Assembly: GCF_900091625.1 (NCBI RefSeq)
Contig: NZ_FMIC01000002.1
Location: 1,426,001-1,490,000 of the forward strand
DNA: 64,000 bases
Direction of reading: 5' to 3'
Source of the DNA: Micromonospora peucetia
GTDB lineage: Bacteria > Actinomycetota > Actinomycetes > Mycobacteriales > Micromonosporaceae
Positions 33,510 to 42,307 of the stretch are shown here, piece after piece. The notes under the pieces are model-generated. The model was not told the DNA's origin, did no database searches, and was given only the letters and a program-made list of their open reading frames with translations. Numbering within the stretch: position 1 is the stretch's first letter; each line of letters starts with the position of its first letter. The position numbers and the translations under genes were made by a program.

Positions 33510-34455
33510 CGAGGATGAGCTTTCCCGTCGTCTCCCGGTTGGCCAGCGCCATCAGCGCCTTGCCCGCCTCGGCCAGCGGATACACGTGCTCGGTGACCGG
33601 GGTCAGCGCACCCTTGCTGATCATCGCGAACAGGCCGGTCATCGTCTCCGCAGTGATCCTCGGGTACCGGGTGACCAGGTCGTTCGCCCAGAAACCGAGA
33701 ACGCTGCGGGAGCCCTGCATCAGCGACTCGGCGCGGATCGGCGTGCTGCCCCGGCCCGACGCCGCGCCGTAGGTGACCAGTCGGCCGAGCCGCCCCAGCG
33801 ACGCGAGCGCGGTGTCGAGGGAGGCGCCGCCCGACATCTCCAGATACAGGTCGACCGGCTTGCCGTCGTTCGCGGCGATCAGCTCGTCGGTGAGGTCCTC
33901 GGAGGTCGGGTCGAGCGCGACATCGGCGCCGAGCTGGACCGCGAGGTCACGTTTGGTCCCGGTGGACGCGAGCGCGATCACCCGCTTGGCACCCCACGCC
34001 CGGGCCAGTTGCACCGCCAGCGATCCGACGCCGCCGGCGGCGGCGGTGACCACCACGGTGTCCTGCCGGGTCATCCGGCCCGTGGTACGCAGGATGTGCC
34101 ACGCCGCGAACCCCTGGTTGGCCACCGCGAGTGCCTGTAGGTCGGTGATGGCGTCGGGCACCGCGACCAGCGTCGCGGCGGGGGCGGCCACCCACTCCGC
34201 CCACGCCCCACCGGTGCGGGGCAACGCGACGACCCGCCGCCCGTCGGGGTCGGTACCGACCGCCTCGATGCCCGGGACGTACGGCAACGACGGCCGGTAG
34301 CTGTAGGAGCCCTCGACGACGTGCTTGTCGGCGAAGTTGATGCCGGCCTTCTCCACCCGGACGAGGACTTCGTTCTCACCCGGTACCGGTTCGGCGAAGT
34401 CGATCGCCGAGAGCGACTCCGCAGGGCCGAACCGCTCCACCACGACCGCTTTCAC
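33496..34455 (-). CDS. Quinone-oxidoreductase-type MDR enzyme (possible trans-ER)
   Basis: This 319-residue protein is a zinc-free medium-chain dehydrogenase of the quinone oxidoreductase/enoyl reductase group: GINFADKHVVEGSY near residue 50, the AAAGGVGSLAVQLARA nucleotide-binding loop near 150, and no zinc Cys cluster. PKS enoyl reductase domains belong to this group. The adjacent PKS has KR and DH but no ER, so reduction in trans is a reasonable inference. GTG 34455 has GGGAGG four nt upstream. The stop overlaps the start of the large NRPS by 14 bp, indicating one transcript. Confidence 0.85.
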   Translation of the reverse strand: MKAVVVERFGPAESLSAIDFAEPVPGENEVLVRVEKAGINFADKHVVEGSYSYRPSLPYVPGIEAVGTDPDGRRVVALPRTGGAWAEWVAAPAATLVAVPDAITDLQALAVANQGFAAWHILRTTGRMTRQDTVVVTAAAGGVGSLAVQLARAWGAKRVIALASTGTKRDLAVQLGADVALDPTSEDLTDELIAANDGKPVDLYLEMSGGASLDTALASLGRLGRLVTYGAASGRGSTPIRAESLMQGSRSVLGFWANDLVTRYPRITAETMTGLFAMISKGALTPVTEHVYPLAEAGKALMALANRETTGKLILDVAG

Positions 34456-34510
34456 ACTGCCTCCCACCGAAACACCAGCATCACCGCACCCTGCGGCCGA
34501 TGATCTGACC

Positions 34511-34524
34511 CGACAACGTTGTCG
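34511..34524. promoter_or_regulatory. 14-bp perfect palindrome in the gap before the MDR gene
   Basis: CGACAACGTTGTCG is fully self-complementary, 56 bp before the GTG of the oxidoreductase gene and just after the LanB-like stop. A second CGACAACG half-site lies at 34543-34550. It could be an operator for a promoter driving the oxidoreductase-NRPS pair. Confidence 0.4.
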
Positions 34525-34630
34525 CCACCGGCTGCCCGGAGTCGACAACGAAGAACCAATCCGTGCCGCCCGGGCAGCGCGGCCGAGCGACCACGGTGGG
34601 CGGCCTGCGTCGTCGACGCCAGGTCAACGC

Positions 34631-36814
34631 TCACCGGCCGAACCGATCCACGCAGACGAACCTGAACTCCCCGGTGTACCGGCGACCGCGGGAGTCCCTG
34701 AGCCACAGCTGTTCCGGCCCGGGCAACATCTCGCTGAACCGGAGCCGGGCATACCCCCGGCGGCGCAGCCGGTGGCTGAGCACCGCCAGCGACATGGGGT
34801 TCGACAGGTCGACATGGAACGGCTTGCGTTCTCCGGCGATCGTGGCGAACACGTGCCGGGGCAGGCCGAGCTCGTCCCGCAGCCGACCGGCTGCGGCGTG
34901 CAACACCCGATCCCGGCCGTCCAGGCGTCCCGCCGGGATCGTCCACGACTCCCGCGACACGACCAGGTTGTCGACCGTCACCCGTGGCTGGTGGGGGCGG
35001 GCCGGCAGCATCCCGAACCGCTGCGCCGCCGCGTGTGACAGGAAGTCGCCCAGCACCTGTACCGCCGGCGCCTCGAAGTCGCCCCGTACGTCGGTCACCA
35101 CCAGTCCCGCCTCGCCGCGCCGCAGCCGTAGCCGGGAAGCGGGCAGCAGCCGGTCGGGCGGCCCGTACGGCGTCTCCGCGGCGAGCCCGAGGTAGCGGTA
35201 CCGCGCCGACAGGTACGTGTCCGGCGGCACCGTGCGGGAGTTGAGCACGCCCGAGCCCAGCTGGTAGATCGGCACGACCCGGTCGTCGCCCATCACCTCG
35301 TCGATCAGCGCGTGCAACGCCGGACGATCCGGATGGAACTCGTACGCCGACAGCACATCCATGGTCTGCATGGCCGGATGCACCTCGCCCAGCACCGCCA
35401 GAGCCTGACCGGCGCGGACCTGTTCCAGGTCCGTGGCCGCGAACATCAGGTCGGGGCTGTGCCAGCGGGCCTGCGCCCACAGCGGCGGGCCGGCCGGGAA
35501 CGCCGCCTCGACCCCTGCCCGCAGGTCCTCGCTGGTCAGCTGCACCGCCCTGACGTCGGGATCGGACACCAGCAGGCCTTCCCAGCGGCGCCGCAGCTCC
35601 GCGACGGCCGCGTCCGCGGGCGGCGAGGAGTCGCCGTACGTGGCCGACCTGGCGACCATGTCCATGACGCTCAGCAGCGGCACTCCCGCCACCGGGTCCA
35701 CCTGCGGCGTGAGCCAGGCCTCGTACTCCGCGGCGGTGCGGCGGCAGTACCACGAGGCCCCGGCGAGCACGAGATCCAGCGCCGGCCCGACGTCGGCGAG
35801 CAGTTGTGTGCCCAGCGAAACGTCGAGGTCGCCCAGGCAGTCCTGGAACAGGACGGTGCGCCCGGCATAGAAGTCACCGGCCCGGTGGTACGCGTTGCCG
35901 CTGGTCAGCTCGACGAACCGGTCGTCGAGGCCGGTCAGCGCGGCGTCGAGCGCGGCCAGGTCGTCGCCCACCGCGGCCACCCGGTCCCGCGCCTCGACGA
36001 CGCGGTCAAGGTCGGCCAGCGCCGCCGAACGGCGGGCCGGGTCGGTCACCCGCAGCAACTGACCCCGCAGCGCACGCTCCGGTTTCACCCCTCGCAACAC
36101 CGCGAAACCGCTGGTCAGCAGTCGCATCGTACGCAGCCGGGCGATCTCGGCGAGCACCGTGTCGCGGTCGGCGTCAGCGATCTCGGCCACGACGTCGTCG
36201 ACGGTACGGCGGCCGTCACACAGTGCCAGCACCCGGGCGCGCAACGCCGACAACCGCAGTTCGGTGCCGTCGGCGAGCAACAGGCTCTCGCCTTCCAGGT
36301 GGGTCACCGGCGCCCGTCGCGGTACTGTCCAGCGGCTCAGGTCGTGCCGTTCGTGCAGGGCATCGGCGACGGCGCGGATCGCCCACGACTCGAAGAACGT
36401 GCCACGTTGCCGTGGCGGCCGGCCCGCTTCGCTGACGTCGGTGGGCCCGTCGGTCCACTGCCCCCAGACAACCGGGCCGAAGAAGCCGATCATGTCGTTC
36501 TTGGCGCAGTACCGGGAGGCGTACGCCCACAGCGCCCGGTCCCGTTTGCGCTGTTCGCTCGGCTTTCCCGCCTTCTCGCGACTACGGTACCGGCGGCGGT
36601 AGACGGCCGGGTTCTGCCACAGCAGCGCCTCCCGCAACACCGGCTGCTCGTCGACGGCCGCCAGCGCCTGCTGCGCCGCCTTCTCGTCGACGTCGAAGTC
36701 GCCGGTCGCCTCGATCTGCACCCAGTCGAACGGCATTCCGGCGGTACGCGCCACGAGAGTCGGCCACACCTGCCACCGTTGCCCGTGGCCGAACTCGTAC
36801 TCAGCCGATCGCAT
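34631..36814 (-). CDS. Stand-alone LanB-type dehydratase N domain (tRNA-dependent class)
   Basis: This 727-residue protein reads as the Lant_dehydr_N family: LWQNPAVYRRRYR near residue 62, ASRYCAKNDMIGFFGPVVWG near 100, ERKPFHVDLSNP and the final LRFSEMLPGPEQLWLRD with GRRYTGEFRFV. In class I lanthipeptide enzymes this domain transfers Glu from tRNA-Glu to Ser or Thr; in PEARL enzymes it adds aminoacyl groups from tRNA to a peptide end. The SpaB-type elimination domain that would follow is absent. No precursor peptide, LanC or cyclase gene is nearby, so the acceptor may be an NRPS intermediate or carrier. The start overlaps the PKS stop by 14 bp, which indicates coupled synthesis. Confidence 0.8.
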   Translation of the reverse strand: MRSAEYEFGHGQRWQVWPTLVARTAGMPFDWVQIEATGDFDVDEKAAQQALAAVDEQPVLREALLWQNPAVYRRRYRSREKAGKPSEQRKRDRALWAYASRYCAKNDMIGFFGPVVWGQWTDGPTDVSEAGRPPRQRGTFFESWAIRAVADALHERHDLSRWTVPRRAPVTHLEGESLLLADGTELRLSALRARVLALCDGRRTVDDVVAEIADADRDTVLAEIARLRTMRLLTSGFAVLRGVKPERALRGQLLRVTDPARRSAALADLDRVVEARDRVAAVGDDLAALDAALTGLDDRFVELTSGNAYHRAGDFYAGRTVLFQDCLGDLDVSLGTQLLADVGPALDLVLAGASWYCRRTAAEYEAWLTPQVDPVAGVPLLSVMDMVARSATYGDSSPPADAAVAELRRRWEGLLVSDPDVRAVQLTSEDLRAGVEAAFPAGPPLWAQARWHSPDLMFAATDLEQVRAGQALAVLGEVHPAMQTMDVLSAYEFHPDRPALHALIDEVMGDDRVVPIYQLGSGVLNSRTVPPDTYLSARYRYLGLAAETPYGPPDRLLPASRLRLRRGEAGLVVTDVRGDFEAPAVQVLGDFLSHAAAQRFGMLPARPHQPRVTVDNLVVSRESWTIPAGRLDGRDRVLHAAAGRLRDELGLPRHVFATIAGERKPFHVDLSNPMSLAVLSHRLRRRGYARLRFSEMLPGPEQLWLRDSRGRRYTGEFRFVCVDRFGR

Positions 36815-39800
36815 CGGCGGTCCGGTCAGAATCCAGCAGGCCCGCCAGTTTGCGGATGGTCGGATATTCGAACATGTCCGCGGCCGACAGCTCCACCGTC
36901 AACCGTTCCCGGATCCGCGACGCCAGCTGCACCACCGTCAGCGACGAGCCGCCGAGCAGGAAGAAGTCGTCGTCGATGCCGACCTTGGTCAGCCCGAGCG
37001 ACTCACACCACAGCCGTGCCAGCTCCCGTTGCACCGGTGTCTGCGGCGCCACGAACGTCGTACCGATCGTGCGTACCGGCTCGGCGACCGTCTCGGCCGC
37101 CTCGACCGCCTGCTGGTTGAAGGTACGGGCGACAGCCAGCCGCTCCGGCAGCGATCCGACCGACGTGATGACCTGCGGCCCCGGTCGCAGCCGCATGATC
37201 CGCCGGAACAGTTCGCCGCCCTCGACGTTGGTCAGCATTCCGGTGCCGCGAACGGTCGGCTCGCCCGCCGGCCCCGCGGCGGTGACCGCCACCGACTCGT
37301 CCACGCTGCGCAGCGAGTACCCCTCGACGGTCACGCAGACCCTGCCGTCGGCGTCGACGATGACCTCGTCGATCTCCATGAAGTCCGGTCGCGTCGGGTC
37401 GCTGTGATAGGTCTGCACCACCCAGCACCGTTCCGGGATACGGCGGTGCACCTCCACCGACCGGTACAGGAACGGCAGGTAGCGGCGACCCTCGACGCCG
37501 GACAACCCGTAGACCGCCCGGTCCAGCAACGCCGGATGCAGCGTGTACCGGTCCGCGTCGTCGCGCCCCGCCGCCGGCAGTTCCAACTCGACCAGGCCCC
37601 GGGTGTCCTTCTCCCAGTACCGGCTGACCGCCTGGAACCGTTGCCCGAACGCGACGAGCCCCGAGTACGGCTGGGTCGCGTCCGCCTCGACCAGTTCCTC
37701 CCGGAACTCCGCGATGTCGACGCGCTCGGCGCTGCCGTCCGGTACGGCACGAACCCGGCCACGACAGTGCACCGTGGCCGACTGCCCCGCGAGGGCGAAG
37801 CTGATCGCGAATTCGAAACCGCCCGCGTGCGCCGGCGACAGCGTGACCACACCGGTCGCCGCCGCCGTGACCCGCACCGGGTCGATGAAGACGACGTCCT
37901 CGAGTCGTACCGGCACCTCACCCCACACGTGCCGGGCAGCGGCGTGGACCATCTCCAGCAGACTCGTGCCGGGCAGCACACCTACGCCGCCGATCCGGTG
38001 ATCGGTCAACACCCAGTGGCTGTCCACGTCCAGGTCGACCTCGAAGGTCCAGCCGTCCCCGTCGGGCGACGCCCGATGCAACAACGGATGGTCGAGCGTC
38101 GTGACCGCCGAGCCGCCGCGCAGGCGCCGCAGGGTGCGGAACCCCTCACCGGCACGGTCGGTCGACACCATGCCGACCTCCTGCCAACCCCACCAGTTGA
38201 TCGCGACCACGTACGGCGAACCGTCCGCGTGGGCGGTGGCGTACGCGTCGAGGAAGGTGTTCGCCGCCGCGTAGTCGCTGTGCCCGTAGTCGGCCGAGAC
38301 GGCGACGATCGACGAGAAGAGCGCGATGAAGTCCAGCTCGGGCAGCTGACCGGCCCGCACGAGCGCGTCCAGCACGAGCGTGCCGCGCACCTTCGGCGCC
38401 AGCACCCGATCGGCCGTCTCCGCGTCGTGCAGCGCCAGCAACTGGCCCCCGGCGATCCCGGCAGCGTGGATGATGCCGGTGATCGGGCCCAGCTCGACCT
38501 GAGCTCTCCCCACCACGGACGCCATCGCGTCGGCGTCGGTCACGTCGGCGCGCAGCACCAGCACCCGGGCACCGGTCGCCTCGATCCGCCTGACCGCCGC
38601 GATCTGCCCCCGCACCCCGTCCGGCGTACCGGGGTCGTCCCAGCTCTCCCGGTCCGGCAGCCCACCTCGGCTGACCAGCACGAAGTCGGGCTGTTGCCGG
38701 GCTGCCAGGTCCTCCGCGACCGCCAGGCCGAGGCCGCCGAGCCCGCCGGTTACGAGCAGGACGCCGCCGCCGTCACTCTGCCGCGGCACGCTCACCGGCT
38801 CGTTCGGGATCGACGCGTGGTGGTGCACCCAGCGACGGTGTCCACGCAACGCCACCAGTTCCGCGTCCCCACCGGCACCGATCTCACCGACCACGGCCAC
38901 CGCCACCGCGGCAGCGGTCAGCGCCGCGTCGACCTGCCGCACCCGGACCGTGCTCAGCTCACGCGGCAGCGTCCGCAACGGGCCGGCGATCGTGGCGCCT
39001 TCGGGCCGCGCCGGCTCACCGTTGACCGACCACACCCGGTCGGTGACCGCCACCAGTTCCACCTCGGCCCGGAAGGTCCGCAGCATCGCCTTGGCCAGCG
39101 CCGCCATCCGGTGGTAGCCCCGCATCGCGACCAGTTCCGGATCGGCGGTCAGGTCGTCGTCGAACACGGCGTAGACGATCCGGTCCGGCAGCAGACCCGC
39201 CTGGTGCACCGCCTCCACCAGCAGATCCACGTCGTGGCTGGCATCCGGGTCGAACTCGTAGCCGTCCGGCGCCGAGACGAAACCCGGGCCGGCGTACGCG
39301 GGCAGCACGAACACGTCCCGCCGTCGCGCCGCCTCGATGATCTCCGCGCCCACCGGACCGTCGCCCGCGAGGACCAGCCACGTCTCGCCGAGCAGGCTCC
39401 CGCCCCGGCGCGGTACCGGCTGCGACCGCCACGCCGGCAGGTACAACGGCGTCAGCAGCGGGTCGTTGGACACCTCGACGTCCTCGTCGAACGCCCCAGG
39501 ACGGACCGGATCCGGGTCCACCCAGCAGCGCCGCCGCTCGTAGGGGTAACCGGGCAGGCTGACCCGCCGCCCGCCGCTCGTCCGTACCGCCGAGAAGTCC
39601 AGGTCGACGCCGGACACCCACAGCCGGCCCACCGTCGTCGCCAGCACCGTCACGTCGGTGGCGGTGGTGTCGTTCGGCAGCGCCATCGTGGTCAGCGCGG
39701 TCGCCGACCGGCCCTGGCTGGCGGCGTACTGGCGGGCGAAGACGCACATCGACTGCCCCGGCCCGACCTGGACGTGCACCGCGTCGGTCAGCTCGTCGAG

Positions 39801-42185
39801 CCGCGCCAGGCAGCCCTCCAGCCGCACTTCCTGCCGTACGTGGGTCGCCCAGTACGCGGCGCTGGTCGCCTGCTCGTCGGTGATCCAGTCGCCCGTGACG
39901 TTCGACAGGTAACGCAGTTGCGGCGCCTGCCGGGGGAAGCTGTCCACCAGCGCTGCCAGGTCGTCGCAGATCGGCGCCATCATCCGCGAGTGGAACGCGT
40001 GCGACGTGCGCAGCAGGGAGCCGGACAGCCCGATGTCCGCCAGTTCCTGCGCGAACTGCTCGACGGCGGCCAGCTCACCGGAGACCACACAGGACGACGG
40101 CGAGTTGCTGGCGGCGATGTCCAGCTCGCTCGGCAGCATCGCCCGTACCGCGTCCGCGCCCAGCGACAACGACAACATGCCGCCCGGCGGCAGCGCCTGC
40201 ATCAGCTGCCCGCGTCGCGCGACCAGCCGCAACGCGTCCGGCAGCGCGAACACGCCGGCGACCGTCGCCGCCACGATCTCCCCGATGCTGTGCCCCAGCA
40301 GCGCCACCGGTTCGATGCCGAACGAGCGCAGCAGTTGTGCCAACGCCCATTCCACGGTGAACAACGCGGGCTGGGTCACGGCGGTCTCGTTGAGCTTCGC
40401 CGCGGCCTGCTCGTCGGTGACCTCGGCGTTCAGCAGCTCCCGCAGATCCAGACCGAGCAGCGGCAGAAGCTGGTCGGCGCAGGTGTCGACGGCGTCCCGG
40501 TAGACCGGCCAGGTCCGGTAGAGGTGCCGCCCGGCTCCCGGGAACTGCGCACCCTGGCCGGGGAACAGGAACGTCACCTGCGGCGACCCCGCGACACCGG
40601 CGATGGTGCGTACCGTCGGCTCGCCGGTCAGCTCCGCGACCGCCGCCTCCGGATCGCCGGCCACCACCAGCCTGCGGTGCGCGAACGCGGCCCGCCCCTC
40701 CTGCAACGTGAACGCCACGTCGGCCGGGTCGTACCCGGCGTCGCCGAGTCGCTCGGCCAACGTCTCGCAACTGGCGGCGAGGGCGTCGGCGGAACGGGCC
40801 GACACCGGCCACAGCTGCGGTGCCGCCGTCGTCCGCGCCGGTGGCGCCGTCTGCGTGGGGGGCTGCGCGATGATGACGTGCGCGTTGGTACCGCCGATGC
40901 CGAACGAACTCACCGCGGCGACCCGCGGCGCGTCCCGGTCGAGCCACTCGGGGTTGGACCAGTGCTGGGCCTCCCTGGCGAGCCGGAACGGGGAGTTCGC
41001 GAGGTCCAGCGCCGGGTTCGGCTCAGCACAGTTGATCGTCGGCGTGATGACGCCGTCGCGTACCGCGAGGATCGCCTTGAGCAGGCCGACGGTGCCGGCC
41101 GCCGGGCCGAGGTGGCCGACGTTGCCCTTCGTCGAACCGAGCCAGCAGTACTCGCGACGTTCGGTGCGCTCCAGGTATGCGGCACTCAGCGCCGCCACCT
41201 CGATCGGGTCGCCCACGACCGTGCCGGTGCCGTGCGCCTCGACCATCCCGATCGCCTCGGGATGCACCCGGGCGTCGTCCAACGCCGCCCGGACCAACTC
41301 CAGTTGGCCGTCCACGCCGGGAGCGGTGAACCCGGCCCGCCGGTTGCCGTCGTTGTTGACCGCGGAACCCTTGATCACCGCGTACACCTGGTCGCCCGCG
41401 GCCGTCGCCGCCGCCAGTGGCTTGAGCACCACCAACGCGCCGCCGTCAGCGAAGATCGTGCCGGTGGCATCGGCTGCGAACGGACGGACGTGCCCGTCCC
41501 GCGACAGGATCCCACCCTCCAGGTACGGGTAGCCGCCGCCCAACGGCAGGTCGATCTGCACGCCGCCGGCGATCGCGACCTCGCACTCGCCGCGGCGCAG
41601 CGCCTGCATCGCCTGGTGCACGGCGACCAGGGACGTCGAGCACGCCGTGTAGACAGACACGCTCGGCCCCATGAACCCGAGGCGGTACGACACCAGCGGA
41701 GCGATGTAGTCCGGGTTGTTGCCGGTGCTCATGCTGGTCAGGCCGGCGGCGCGACTGACGGCGCGGTTGCGTTCGATGTGGTCGAACCGGTACCGGTTCG
41801 TGGTCGCGCCCCCGAAGACACCCACCCGCTGCCCGATGCCGCGCGGGTCGTAGCCCGCATCGGTGAGCGCGGTGTAGGAAAGCTCGAGGAACAGCCGGAA
41901 CTGCGGATCGCAGAGCTCGGCCTCACGTTGCGTGAATCCAAAGAACTCAGGATCGAACAGGTCGAGATCGGCGGCGGTGGCCGTCACCGGTTGGTAACCC
42001 GGCGCATCCGTCTCTTCCGGCGGCAGTTGCCGTGCGCGCGCCACTTCGGGAGCAAAGCGCTCGACAGACTCCACACCGCTTTGGAGGTTGCGCCAAAACT
42101 CACGGACATTGCGTGCGCCCGGTAACCGTGCCGCCACTCCGACAACAGCTATGTCGTTGTCAGATGTGCCGTGAGTGTCCGTCAC
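36801..42185 (-). CDS. Type I PKS: KS-AT-KR-DH-ACP
   Basis: This single-module synthase has 1794 residues. KS has Cys182 (TACSTSL), His318 (EAHGTGT) and His358 (KGNVGHLGPAAG). AT has Ser633 (GHSIGE) and HAFH at 729-732, predicting malonyl-CoA. KR follows (TGGLGGLG at 1146; SSIVAVSADYGHSDYAAAN), then DH with His1396 (HRIGGVGVLP) and a later HPALLDRAV Asp, then ACP with Ser1748 (LGGSSL). KR before DH is unusual; the common order is DH-(ER)-KR. No ER is present. GTG 42185 is chosen for AAGGGAG five nt upstream, and a strong promoter lies just beyond. A fully active module would give an alpha,beta-unsaturated unit unless a trans-ER acts. Confidence 0.93.
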   Translation of the reverse strand: MTDTHGTSDNDIAVVGVAARLPGARNVREFWRNLQSGVESVERFAPEVARARQLPPEETDAPGYQPVTATAADLDLFDPEFFGFTQREAELCDPQFRLFLELSYTALTDAGYDPRGIGQRVGVFGGATTNRYRFDHIERNRAVSRAAGLTSMSTGNNPDYIAPLVSYRLGFMGPSVSVYTACSTSLVAVHQAMQALRRGECEVAIAGGVQIDLPLGGGYPYLEGGILSRDGHVRPFAADATGTIFADGGALVVLKPLAAATAAGDQVYAVIKGSAVNNDGNRRAGFTAPGVDGQLELVRAALDDARVHPEAIGMVEAHGTGTVVGDPIEVAALSAAYLERTERREYCWLGSTKGNVGHLGPAAGTVGLLKAILAVRDGVITPTINCAEPNPALDLANSPFRLAREAQHWSNPEWLDRDAPRVAAVSSFGIGGTNAHVIIAQPPTQTAPPARTTAAPQLWPVSARSADALAASCETLAERLGDAGYDPADVAFTLQEGRAAFAHRRLVVAGDPEAAVAELTGEPTVRTIAGVAGSPQVTFLFPGQGAQFPGAGRHLYRTWPVYRDAVDTCADQLLPLLGLDLRELLNAEVTDEQAAAKLNETAVTQPALFTVEWALAQLLRSFGIEPVALLGHSIGEIVAATVAGVFALPDALRLVARRGQLMQALPPGGMLSLSLGADAVRAMLPSELDIAASNSPSSCVVSGELAAVEQFAQELADIGLSGSLLRTSHAFHSRMMAPICDDLAALVDSFPRQAPQLRYLSNVTGDWITDEQATSAAYWATHVRQEVRLEGCLARLDELTDAVHVQVGPGQSMCVFARQYAASQGRSATALTTMALPNDTTATDVTVLATTVGRLWVSGVDLDFSAVRTSGGRRVSLPGYPYERRRCWVDPDPVRPGAFDEDVEVSNDPLLTPLYLPAWRSQPVPRRGGSLLGETWLVLAGDGPVGAEIIEAARRRDVFVLPAYAGPGFVSAPDGYEFDPDASHDVDLLVEAVHQAGLLPDRIVYAVFDDDLTADPELVAMRGYHRMAALAKAMLRTFRAEVELVAVTDRVWSVNGEPARPEGATIAGPLRTLPRELSTVRVRQVDAALTAAAVAVAVVGEIGAGGDAELVALRGHRRWVHHHASIPNEPVSVPRQSDGGGVLLVTGGLGGLGLAVAEDLAARQQPDFVLVSRGGLPDRESWDDPGTPDGVRGQIAAVRRIEATGARVLVLRADVTDADAMASVVGRAQVELGPITGIIHAAGIAGGQLLALHDAETADRVLAPKVRGTLVLDALVRAGQLPELDFIALFSSIVAVSADYGHSDYAAANTFLDAYATAHADGSPYVVAINWWGWQEVGMVSTDRAGEGFRTLRRLRGGSAVTTLDHPLLHRASPDGDGWTFEVDLDVDSHWVLTDHRIGGVGVLPGTSLLEMVHAAARHVWGEVPVRLEDVVFIDPVRVTAAATGVVTLSPAHAGGFEFAISFALAGQSATVHCRGRVRAVPDGSAERVDIAEFREELVEADATQPYSGLVAFGQRFQAVSRYWEKDTRGLVELELPAAGRDDADRYTLHPALLDRAVYGLSGVEGRRYLPFLYRSVEVHRRIPERCWVVQTYHSDPTRPDFMEIDEVIVDADGRVCVTVEGYSLRSVDESVAVTAAGPAGEPTVRGTGMLTNVEGGELFRRIMRLRPGPQVITSVGSLPERLAVARTFNQQAVEAAETVAEPVRTIGTTFVAPQTPVQRELARLWCESLGLTKVGIDDDFFLLGGSSLTVVQLASRIRERLTVELSAADMFEYPTIRKLAGLLDSDRTADAIG

Positions 42186-42227
42186 CAACACTCCCTTACA
42201 ATACTGTTGGGCGGGCCAGCCTACGGG

Positions 42228-42256
42228 ACGATAGTCGCGCCCCCAGGCCGTGTCAA
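42228..42256 (-). promoter_or_regulatory. Promoter of the PKS operon
   Basis: On the minus strand TTGACA (42256-42251), 17 nt, then TATCGT (42233-42228). The predicted transcript start is near 42221, giving a leader of about 35 nt that contains the PKS ribosome site. It is back to back with the -10 element of the divergent ACP-thioesterase gene. Confidence 0.65.
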
Positions 42257-42296
42257 TGGGCCTTTGTGTGACACGCCCGCCGGTCGGTTCACCAGC

Positions 42297-42302
42297 TACA
42301 AT
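42297..42302 (+). promoter_or_regulatory. -10 element for a leaderless ACP-thioesterase mRNA
   Basis: TACAAT, a strong -10, lies 5 nt before GTG 42308, with no ribosome site between, so the transcript would start at the codon. I see no good -35 at 16-19 nt spacing; activator dependence is possible. Confidence 0.45.
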
Positions 42303-42307
42303 GACGC

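Noticed and set aside
34511..34524. Treating the palindrome as a transcription terminator
   Set aside because: It is a 14-bp self-complementary sequence with no loop, so it would not form a terminator hairpin; an operator is more plausible.
34631..36814. Reading the LanB-type gene as evidence for a lanthipeptide cluster
   Set aside because: No precursor peptide, LanC cyclase, elimination domain or leader protease is present; the neighbours are PKS and NRPS genes.
37029..42125. A 1698-codon open frame opposite the PKS gene
   Set aside because: Antisense shadow; low-complexity composition with no recognisable motif, while the minus strand carries intact KS, AT, KR, DH and ACP motifs.
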